From Candidatus Vicinibacter proximus (lineage in GTDB: Bacteria > Bacteroidota > Bacteroidia > Chitinophagales > Saprospiraceae): 64,000 nt of DNA. The first letter of the stretch is position 1, and each line of letters starts with the position of its first letter. Below the pieces are notes generated by a model. That model searched no databases. It was not told the origin of the DNA and saw nothing but the letters and a program-made list of their open reading frames with translations. The stretch lies in NCBI GenBank assembly GCA_016713905.1, contig JADJOE010000001.1, positions 1,241,001 to 1,305,000 on the forward strand, written 5' to 3'. Positions 8,612 to 16,510 of the stretch are shown in pieces. The position numbers were made by a program, and so were the translations under genes.

Positions 8612-9775
8612 ATGAGGTACATTTTATTCGGATGGATTTTTCTTTTTTTCTTTTTAGAATCTTTGATATCACAGGATTCCATACCTTCCAGATGGACTTT
8701 TAATGGATATCAAAAACTTTTAAATATTATTCAGACAGATCCCTCGACTCATCAGAATTTCAACATTAATTTTCTGCACAACAGAATACAGGGTCAATAT
8801 GATTGGGGAGAAAATTTTTCCATCAAATTACATCTTCGGACGAGAATGTTTTTTGGTGAGGGCGTAAAGCTTGTCCCCGGTTTTGCGAAGCTGTTACAGG
8901 ATGGTGCTCCATTGCTCCATCTCTCCAAAACCTGGCTGGATAAAAATGGAATCGTTGCCAACAGCATGATGGATCGCTTAGTTGCAGAGTGGCAGAATGA
9001 TCAGTGGTATATAAGTCTTGGCAGACAGCGTGTCAATTGGGGGATGCATAATTTGTGGAATCCGAATGATATTTTCAATGCTTACAACTTGCTGGACTTC
9101 GATTATGAAGAGAGACCTGGATCAGATGTATTTCGGGCGCGGTATTATGCGGGAATCAGCAGCAGTATAGAGTTTGCTTATCAGCCTGCAACTAAATTGA
9201 GTCTTTCCACAGGAGCCTTTCTTATGAAATGGAATCGATGGCAATATGATTTTCAATTCCTGGCAGGTCATTTCAGAAATGACGCGGTGCTGGGAGCTGC
9301 CTGGGCCGGCAATTTAGGAAATGCGGGATTTAAAGGAGAATTCACTTGTTTTGTGCCAGGACTTGTTGAACGAAGTACTGAAAAAACAAGTGTCGGAATT
9401 TCCATCATGAGTGATTACAGTTGGAAGAATGGTTATTACGGAATTATATCGTTGTTGTATCAATCCAATGCGCAGGGTGGGGTTTTGCCTATTAATTCCA
9501 TTTCCTCTGCAAATCTTTCTGCCAAGAATTTGTTTCCATTTGCCTGGAGCCTTTACAGTGGACTCAGTAAGCAGTTTGCAGATCGTTGGATGGTCAATAC
9601 CGGTTTTATTTATGCTCCTCCTCAAAAGGCTCTCATCTTCCTTCCATCCACCGGATTTGAAATCAACGAAGCCTTTGATGTTGATTTTACCGCACAGTTT
9701 TTTTGGGGCGATCAAAGCAGTAACTTTAGAAATGTGTCGAATGCATTTTATTTACGAGGAAGGTATAGTTTCTGA
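8612..9775 (+). CDS. Exported, probably outer-membrane beta-barrel protein of the ABC operon
   Basis: ATG 8612 is chosen over an in-frame TTG at 8588 because it begins a clean signal peptide (MRYILFGWIFLFFFLESLISQ) and avoids overlap with the ATPase gene. The 387-residue product is rich in alternating polar and aromatic strands (for example WYISLGRQRVNWGMHNLWNPNDIFNA) and ends in an aromatic strand, FYLRGRYSF, as expected for insertion by the Bam machinery. GRQRVNWG followed by WNPND resembles outer-membrane proteins annotated next to similar LolA-like/FtsX/ABC modules. It probably forms the outer-membrane end of the transport route. No enzymatic motif is seen. Confidence 0.6.
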   Translation: MRYILFGWIFLFFFLESLISQDSIPSRWTFNGYQKLLNIIQTDPSTHQNFNINFLHNRIQGQYDWGENFSIKLHLRTRMFFGEGVKLVPGFAKLLQDGAPLLHLSKTWLDKNGIVANSMMDRLVAEWQNDQWYISLGRQRVNWGMHNLWNPNDIFNAYNLLDFDYEERPGSDVFRARYYAGISSSIEFAYQPATKLSLSTGAFLMKWNRWQYDFQFLAGHFRNDAVLGAAWAGNLGNAGFKGEFTCFVPGLVERSTEKTSVGISIMSDYSWKNGYYGIISLLYQSNAQGGVLPINSISSANLSAKNLFPFAWSLYSGLSKQFADRWMVNTGFIYAPPQKALIFLPSTGFEINEAFDVDFTAQFFWGDQSSNFRNVSNAFYLRGRYSF

Positions 9776-10192
9776 TGACAAATTGTTTTGGTAACTCCAT
9801 AATCAGACTAAATTTTAGATTCCCAAAAAGCATGGAATTTATTAATTAATCTATTAATACATTTAGTTTGAATCAATTCTAAATAGAATTACTTTTAATA
9901 TTGGGAGCACGGGAAATAGATTTTTTGGAACTTTTTCAAACTCCTGAAGATTTGGGACTCTAGTGTTGGTTTGATTATAATTCCTGAATTTTTCTTGAAT
10001 TCCAATGCATTGCCTCTGGCAAAATTTCTTATTCTCTATTGAATCAGACAGAGATGGTCCACAAAAATGCTTACCATGTGATTCGTATATTCAATTAGTT
10101 TGAGTATTTTTACCAATGTGGTGCAATCTATTCAGATTTTCGATATTGTAAATCGATTGTTTGTATCAGATACTCCTGAATCAAAATATAAG
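9776..10192. other. Gene-free spacer before the CHAT array
   Basis: There is no credible gene. It contains a short palindrome at 9875-9890 (AATTCTA-aa-TAGAATT) and AT-rich sequence that must hold the promoter of the first CHAT gene. No exact TAnnTTTG box was found. The TTG at 10100 opens the frame of the CHAT gene but lies before its signal peptide. Confidence 0.5.
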
Positions 10193-13100
10193 ATGTTGAA
10201 ACCTCTTTTTCTTTCAATCTGTATAATTATTTCAAGTTATGTTCAAGCACAACATGTTGATACATTATCAATAGAACATTCCGTGGATAGTTTCATAGAG
10301 ATTTCAGGAAAGTGCATCAGAAATCGTGATTTCGAAAATGCCATTAAGTTCATCGATGTTGCCGAAAAAGTTGCAATTGACAATTTTGGAAAAAATTCAA
10401 TTTCATATGGAAAGTGCGCTCTCATAAGAGGGAAAATGCATTTTTATAAAAATGAATACATGGTCGCCGAAAAATGGTATCTCGAGCATAATTCTATATT
10501 GGCTAGAGTAAGGGGAGAAGATAATATGGATTTTGCATGGAGTCTTTTTGTGTTAGGTCAATTATACAACGCCATGGGACAATTTGAGAAAGCAGAACAA
10601 ATTTACCTTAAGACCAAAGAGATTTTTGGTAGAATTCAGGGACTACATCATACAGACTATGCCATAATTTTGAATGAACTCGCGATTATGTACCGAAACA
10701 TGGGTTCTTATGAGATGGCAGAACCCTTGTATCTCGAATCAAAATCAATTCGTGAAAAAGTATTCGGAAAGAACCATCCGGATTATGCCTGGAGTTTAAA
10801 CAATTTGGCAAACTTGTATAATTTAATGGGTGTCTTTGAAAAAGCGGAACCTTTTTATTTAGAGGCATTAAGTATTTGGGAGAAGTTGGTTGGAAAAGAA
10901 AATTCTACCTACGCTTCCGGAATGAACAACCTTGCTTCATTGTATTTTCACATGCGAGTTTATACGAAGGCAGAGGCTTTATTCTTAGAAGCCTGTACTT
11001 TACGAGGAAAACTTTTGGGTAAGAATACACCTGATTATGCGGGTAGTCTAAGCAATTTAGGTTCCTTGTATATGGAAATGGGTTTTTATGAAAAGGCGGA
11101 GCCCTGCTATCAGGAAGCTAAAGCGATTCGAGAAAAAATTTATGGTAAAGACCATCCTGAATATGCAAACACCTTAGGCAATATTGGGATTTTGTATAAT
11201 AGAATGAGAAATGATAAAAAGGCTGAATCCTATTTTATAGAGGCTAAGTCCATTTGGGAAAAAGAAGTTGGCATCCATCATCCGGAATATGCAACGAGTC
11301 TATTTAATCTAGGAATATTTTATTTGGAATTGGATCGTTTGGAGATTGCTGAACCTTTGCTTTTGCAAGCCAATGCAATTCGCGAAAAATCATTGGGCAT
11401 TGAAAATCCTGACGTGTCAGAAAGTCATAGAAACCTTTCCAAATTATTTATCCTGCAAGATCGAATTACAGAAGCTTTGCCAATTCTTGAGGCAGTGTCC
11501 GGGCAAAACCAAAATCAATTGTTAAAAGCCACTAACTATCTTTCTGAATATGAACTTTCTCAATTTATAGATACCTACCAGAATCAAGAAGATGAATTGG
11601 GTGCATATTATTATTTATGTCCTCTTGCAACGAATTGTCTTCACGCAGGAAAATTAGCGATGTTGGCTTATGATCGGGCATTATTTTATAAAGGGTTTTT
11701 ACGAATGGCAGCGGTTAGATTAAAGACGTTGTCGGAATCCACAACCGAATCTAAAAATATTTACAACCAATTAAGAAGTTATCACCGGAGATTGGCTGAT
11801 GAATATTCCCTCCCAATCGAAGATCGAACTTTGGTAGCTGAATTGGAAGAAAAGGCTAACGCCACAGAAAAGCAACTTGCAATTATGTTAGCAGGATATT
11901 CAGAGGCTAACCGACAAGTCAAATGGAAGGATGTTCAAAAATCTATAAAGAAAAATGAAGCAGCAATTGAGTTTATGCGTTTTGAAATTAACTTTCCCAA
12001 GGTAGCAGATAGTATCATGTACTGTGCATTAATTTTAAAAGAAAATGCAGCAGAGCCTATATTGATTTCATTGTTTGAAGAAAAATCACTAGACTCATTG
12101 TTGCAATCAAAAATAGAACGCAAAGCAGATTACGTAAATGGATTGTACACCATCGCTGACAGAGGAGCAGTTCAAATTCAAACATCAAAACAGTCACTGT
12201 ATGAGCTACTTTGGAAACCACTTGAACAACATTTACAAGAAATCAAAACCATTTATTTTTCGCCGAGTGGTTTACTGCACAGAATTAATCTGGATGCCAT
12301 AGCAGTTTCGGAAACAGAAACATTGGCAGATCGTTATAAGTTGATCGAGCTAAACAGTACCCGTCAATTGGTCATCCCAGCGCCAATCATTAAAGTAAAC
12401 AACGATGCACTCTTGTACGGAGGAATTCAATTTGAGCAAGACAGCAGCATTCAAAATATGGAGCCTCTGCTTGCTTCACGGTCCAGAGGAGAAATTTCAT
12501 TTGGTACAGTTGATTCCACCTTAAGAGGTGGAAGTTGGAATTTTTTATCAGGCACTGAGAGAGAGGTGAATTCGATTGAGCAAGTTCTGAAGAATTCAGG
12601 CACTCAAGTCACTACAATGAAGGGTTATGATGCAACAGAGGAGTCCCTGAAAAATATTGGAACTAATGATTCACCTTCGCCAAGAATCCTGCACATTGCT
12701 ACACACGGATACTTCTTTCCTGATGCAAAAAATAAAAATGAATCTTCATCAAATGAAGAACCAGTTTTTAAAATGTCTGATCATCCTATGCTGCGCTCCG
12801 GATTAATCATGGCCGGAGGCAATGCTGCCTGGAAGGGAAAGCAAACATTGGAAGGTAGAGAAGATGGAATACTCACTGCTTATGAGATTTCACAAATGAA
12901 TTTGTCCAACACGGAATTAATAGTATTGTCTGCATGCGAGACAGGCTTGGGTGATATAAACGGCAACGAAGGTGTGTTTGGCCTTCAGCGTGCATTTAAA
13001 ATTGCAGGAGCCAAGTATTTAATCATGTCTTTGTGGCAAGTACCTGATAAGCAAACTTCTTTATTGATGACTACTTTTTATAAGAAATGGGTGGAGGATA

Positions 13101-13198
13101 AAATGTCGATTCCGGATGCATTTCATGCTGCGCAAAAGCAGTTGCGTGATGGAGGACTGGAACCTTATTATTGGGCGGGGTTTGTACTGGTTGAATAA
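10193..13198 (+). CDS. Exported TPR-CHAT protein, array copy A
   Basis: ATG 10193 begins a signal peptide (MLKPLFLSICIIISSYVQAQ). An upstream in-frame TTG would place 31 residues before it. The 1001-residue product has the family N-terminal motif (VDSFIEIS), about eight 42-residue TPRs of the kinesin-light-chain/TPR_12 type, a linker with YDRALFYKGFL, and a C-terminal CHAT domain (caspase-like fold, HetF-associated). The catalytic dyad is present: His838 in HIATHGYFF and Cys915 in LSACETGLG. TPRs normally bind protein partners and CHAT domains cleave proteins, so a periplasmic or extracellular peptidase is inferred. This is the first gene of the array, with 29 bp to copy B. The loop between His and Cys is of the short type. 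Confidence 0.9.
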   Translation: MLKPLFLSICIIISSYVQAQHVDTLSIEHSVDSFIEISGKCIRNRDFENAIKFIDVAEKVAIDNFGKNSISYGKCALIRGKMHFYKNEYMVAEKWYLEHNSILARVRGEDNMDFAWSLFVLGQLYNAMGQFEKAEQIYLKTKEIFGRIQGLHHTDYAIILNELAIMYRNMGSYEMAEPLYLESKSIREKVFGKNHPDYAWSLNNLANLYNLMGVFEKAEPFYLEALSIWEKLVGKENSTYASGMNNLASLYFHMRVYTKAEALFLEACTLRGKLLGKNTPDYAGSLSNLGSLYMEMGFYEKAEPCYQEAKAIREKIYGKDHPEYANTLGNIGILYNRMRNDKKAESYFIEAKSIWEKEVGIHHPEYATSLFNLGIFYLELDRLEIAEPLLLQANAIREKSLGIENPDVSESHRNLSKLFILQDRITEALPILEAVSGQNQNQLLKATNYLSEYELSQFIDTYQNQEDELGAYYYLCPLATNCLHAGKLAMLAYDRALFYKGFLRMAAVRLKTLSESTTESKNIYNQLRSYHRRLADEYSLPIEDRTLVAELEEKANATEKQLAIMLAGYSEANRQVKWKDVQKSIKKNEAAIEFMRFEINFPKVADSIMYCALILKENAAEPILISLFEEKSLDSLLQSKIERKADYVNGLYTIADRGAVQIQTSKQSLYELLWKPLEQHLQEIKTIYFSPSGLLHRINLDAIAVSETETLADRYKLIELNSTRQLVIPAPIIKVNNDALLYGGIQFEQDSSIQNMEPLLASRSRGEISFGTVDSTLRGGSWNFLSGTEREVNSIEQVLKNSGTQVTTMKGYDATEESLKNIGTNDSPSPRILHIATHGYFFPDAKNKNESSSNEEPVFKMSDHPMLRSGLIMAGGNAAWKGKQTLEGREDGILTAYEISQMNLSNTELIVLSACETGLGDINGNEGVFGLQRAFKIAGAKYLIMSLWQVPDKQTSLLMTTFYKKWVEDKMSIPDAFHAAQKQLRDGGLEPYYWAGFVLVE

Positions 13199-13227
13199 AA
13201 CAATTGGAATAACTAAAAAATAATTCA

Positions 13228-16200
13228 ATGAAATATCTATTGCATTTTTTAATGACCTTTTGTTTATCTGTCACTTTAGCGCAACCTATGGATTCAATGG
13301 TTATCAAACAAGTGGACAGTCTTATTCAGGTTTCACAAAAACTGACAGGGCTGAAGCAATACGAGCAAGCCCTCGAAGTGAATGTCGAAGCGGAGCGACT
13401 TGCAATGACAGCTTTCGGCAAGGAATCGGCAGTGTATGGACTTTGTTGTTTTAATCATGGAAGGGTTGAGTACTATAAAACGGATTATCCGGAAGCCGAA
13501 AAATGGTACCTTGAATCAAAAGCCATCCTTGAAAAAACGGGGAGAAAGAAAAATCTCGATTATGCCAATAGTTTGAATAACCTGGCAGTTCTTTACAGGG
13601 TCATGGGCCAATTCGAAAAAGCCGAACCGCTCTATCTGGAATACAAAGACATCGTGGAAAATGCTTTGGGCAAGGAACACCCCGATTATGCCTGGACCCT
13701 GAACAACATGGCCAATCTTTACTGGTACATGGGCCAGTACGAAAAAGCTGAACAGCTTTACCTGGAATCCAAAGACATCATGAAAAAAGTGTTGGGCAAG
13801 GAACACCCCGATTATGCCAGGAGCCTGAACAATCTGGCAAATCTTTACATGGACATGGGCCAATTCGAAAAAGCCGAACTGCTCTATTTGGAATCCAAAG
13901 ATATCTGGGAAAAATCCCTGGGCAAGGAACACCACTATATTGCCATGAACCTTAACAATCTGGCCATGCTTTACCGGAACATGGGTCAATACGAAAAAGC
14001 TGAACCGCTTTACCTGGAATCCAAAGGTATTCTAGAAATAGTCTTGGGCAATGAACATCCCGATTATGCTAGTAACCTGAACAACCTGGCAGATCTTTAC
14101 AGGGACATGGGCCAATACGAGAAAGCCGAACCGCTATACCTGGAATCCAGAGACATTTGGGAAAAGGTCCTGGGCAAGGAGCACCCCGAATATGGCATTA
14201 GCCTGAACAGCTTAGCCATTCTTTACGATTTTATGGGCCAATATGAAAAAGCCGAACTGCTCTATCTGGAATCCAAAGATATCTGGGAAAAATCCCTTGG
14301 AAAGGAACACCCCGATTATGCGAGTAGCCTGAACAATCTGGCAACTATTTACGATATTAGGGGCCAATACGAAAAAGCCGAGCTGCTTTACCTGGAATCC
14401 AAAGACATCAGGGAAAAAGTCCTGGGCAATGAACACCCTGATTATGCTAGTAGCCTGAACAATCTGGCAACGCTTTACCAGACCATGAGCCTATACGAAA
14501 AAGCCGAGCCGCTTTACCTGGAATCCAAAGGCATCAGGGAAAAAGCCCTGGGCAAGGAACACCCCGATTATGCCTGGAGCTTAAATGGTCTGGCAAATCT
14601 TTACAGGGATTTGGGCCAATACGAGAAAGCCGAACCGCTCTACCTGGAATCCAAAAACATCTGGGAAAAATCCCTGGGCAAGGAGCACCCCGATTATGCC
14701 TGGAGCTTGAATGGCCTGGCAAATCTTTACTATAACATGGGCCAATTCGAGAAAGCCGAATCGCTTTACATCGAACTTTCTTTAGTCAATAAACGCCGGC
14801 TCGAAAAAGCCTCGCTCCACCTATCTGAACGGGAACTCCACTCTTACCTGAATACGTTTTCGGCAAGTCAAAATAAAACCCTCTCGTTTACCCATACTAC
14901 CGGCAGTAATCCATTAATCCCTACTTGCTACAACAACTGTCTGTTTTACAAAGGCTTTCTCCTACAAGAGGTTGTCCGCCTTAGGCAATTAGCCCTTTCG
15001 GATACAGCCACTACCGAAAAATTTAACAGCCTGAAAGGCTATCACCGTCGCCTCGCCGCCTTATATTCAATGCCTGTAACTGAGCGTAAAGGTATCTCTG
15101 AATTGGAAGAGAAAGCCAATAGGGCTGAGAAAGAGTTAGCTCACTCGGCTAAAGGTTATGCTGACGCCAACCGTCAGCTCAAGTGGCAGGACGTAAAGGC
15201 GGTATTAAAGCCATCAGAGGCCGCTATTGAGTTTGTTCATTTTAAGTTTAGTTTTCAAGAGAAATCAGACAGCATAATGTATGCTGCCTTGCTTCTTATG
15301 CCAGAAGACAAACAACCAAAATTTATTCGTCTTTTTGAAGAAAAGTCTCTTGACTCTTTATTGAATTCAAAATCGGAACGAAAGGTGGATTATGTAAATA
15401 ATTTATACACACTTGCAGACCGGGGTGCGGTCGCAGTTGAAGCTCACAGAAAATCATTGTATGAAATTCTGTGGAAACCTCTTGAAAAACAATTGACTCA
15501 TGTCAATACGATTTATTTTTCACCAAGCGGATTATTGCACAGAATTAATCTGGATGCCATTCCGATAAATGAAACGGAAACCTTAGCGGATAGATATAAA
15601 CTTATCGAACTAAATAGTACTCGCCAATTGGTCATTCCCACTACAATAAAAAATGTCAACAACGATGCTGTTTTGTATGGTGGTATACAATATGAGCAAG
15701 ACAGTATGTTTCAAAGCAATGAACCCCTGATGGCTTCACGATCCAGGGGGGAATTATCTTTTAGTAATGTAGATAACACGTTGAGAGGAGGTAGTTGGAA
15801 TTACCTGGCGGGCACAGAACGCGAAGTGAATTCTATTGAAAAAATTATGCAATCAAACGGAGTGCAGACCAAATTGAAAAAAGGATTTGATGCCACAGAA
15901 GAATCATTTAAAAATTTAGGTTCAAATAAAAATCCATCACCAAGGATTTTACATATTGCAACACATGGTTATTTTTTCCCTGATTCAAAAAACACTGCTC
16001 AAAAATCAAAAGACGGCAGTCCATCTGAAAGCGTATTCAAAATGAATGATCATCCAATGCTTCGCTCAGGTTTGATCATGTCTGGAGGCAATGTCGCCTG
16101 GCAAGGAAAACCAACTCTGGAAGGTAGAGAAGATGGAGTCTTAACAGCTTACGAAATATCGCAAATGAATTTATCCAATACAGAATTAGTGGTCTTATCT

Positions 16201-16467
16201 GCATGTGAAACTGGTCTTGGAGATATTCAAGGCAACGAAGGTGTGTATGGATTACAACGTGCCTTCAAAATTGCAGGAGTCAAATATATTATCATGTCTT
16301 TGTGGCAAGTACCGGACAAACAAACATCCTTATTGATGACAACATTTTACAAAAAATGGATTGAAAGTAAAATGAACATTCCGGATGCATTTCATGCAGC
16401 GCAGAAGGAGCTGCGGGACAATGGATTGGATCCTTATAATTGGGCTGGTTTTGTATTGGTGGAGTAG
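13228..16467 (+). CDS. Exported TPR-CHAT protein, array copy B (10 near-identical TPRs)
   Basis: The protein is 1079 residues with a signal peptide ending near TLAQ and the VDSLIQVS motif. Ten consecutive 42-residue TPRs run from about residue 105 to 530, followed by the linker (YNNCLFYKGFLL) and the CHAT domain with His about 913 and Cys about 993. The TPR units (core GKEHPDYA, LNNLA, GQYEKAEPLYLES) are nearly identical in DNA as well as protein. The stretch 13550-14770 is more GC-rich than the rest of the gene, which suggests recent amplification or homogenisation. It lies 29 bp after copy A and 43 bp before copy C, so one transcript is likely. The start follows the AAAAAATAATT-type leader seen before several copies. 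Confidence 0.92.
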   Translation: MKYLLHFLMTFCLSVTLAQPMDSMVIKQVDSLIQVSQKLTGLKQYEQALEVNVEAERLAMTAFGKESAVYGLCCFNHGRVEYYKTDYPEAEKWYLESKAILEKTGRKKNLDYANSLNNLAVLYRVMGQFEKAEPLYLEYKDIVENALGKEHPDYAWTLNNMANLYWYMGQYEKAEQLYLESKDIMKKVLGKEHPDYARSLNNLANLYMDMGQFEKAELLYLESKDIWEKSLGKEHHYIAMNLNNLAMLYRNMGQYEKAEPLYLESKGILEIVLGNEHPDYASNLNNLADLYRDMGQYEKAEPLYLESRDIWEKVLGKEHPEYGISLNSLAILYDFMGQYEKAELLYLESKDIWEKSLGKEHPDYASSLNNLATIYDIRGQYEKAELLYLESKDIREKVLGNEHPDYASSLNNLATLYQTMSLYEKAEPLYLESKGIREKALGKEHPDYAWSLNGLANLYRDLGQYEKAEPLYLESKNIWEKSLGKEHPDYAWSLNGLANLYYNMGQFEKAESLYIELSLVNKRRLEKASLHLSERELHSYLNTFSASQNKTLSFTHTTGSNPLIPTCYNNCLFYKGFLLQEVVRLRQLALSDTATTEKFNSLKGYHRRLAALYSMPVTERKGISELEEKANRAEKELAHSAKGYADANRQLKWQDVKAVLKPSEAAIEFVHFKFSFQEKSDSIMYAALLLMPEDKQPKFIRLFEEKSLDSLLNSKSERKVDYVNNLYTLADRGAVAVEAHRKSLYEILWKPLEKQLTHVNTIYFSPSGLLHRINLDAIPINETETLADRYKLIELNSTRQLVIPTTIKNVNNDAVLYGGIQYEQDSMFQSNEPLMASRSRGELSFSNVDNTLRGGSWNYLAGTEREVNSIEKIMQSNGVQTKLKKGFDATEESFKNLGSNKNPSPRILHIATHGYFFPDSKNTAQKSKDGSPSESVFKMNDHPMLRSGLIMSGGNVAWQGKPTLEGREDGVLTAYEISQMNLSNTELVVLSACETGLGDIQGNEGVYGLQRAFKIAGVKYIIMSLWQVPDKQTSLLMTTFYKKWIESKMNIPDAFHAAQKELRDNGLDPYNWAGFVLVE
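13552..14770 (+). repeat. Tandem 126-bp TPR-coding repeats inside copy B
   Basis: About ten in-frame 126-bp units encode the TPRs. Blocks such as GAAAAAGCCGAACCGCT and AAGGAACACCCCGATTATGC recur with few changes, well beyond what protein conservation alone would need. In the other copies the TPRs have diverged in codon use. Unequal crossing-over here would add or remove whole TPRs without breaking the frame. Confidence 0.85.
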
Positions 16468-16510
16468 CGCAATACCGCGTGTTATTGGTCAAAATTAAAA
16501 ATAATTTACT

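Noticed and set aside
10100..10192. TTG at 10100 as the start of CHAT copy A
   Set aside because: It would put 31 residues before a clear signal peptide. ATG 10193 matches the N-termini of the other copies.
13516..13989. Minus-strand open frame with repeated motif (QIVQAPGIIGVFLAQ-type) opposite copy B
   Set aside because: It is an antisense shadow of the homogenised TPR repeats. The periodicity follows the 126-bp units and there is no signal peptide or known family. Similar shadows occur opposite copies F and K.
13552..14770. Regular repeats considered as a CRISPR array
   Set aside because: The 126-bp units are in frame, code for TPRs throughout and have no unique spacers. No cas genes are nearby, although TPR-CHAT proteins are known partners in type III-E systems.
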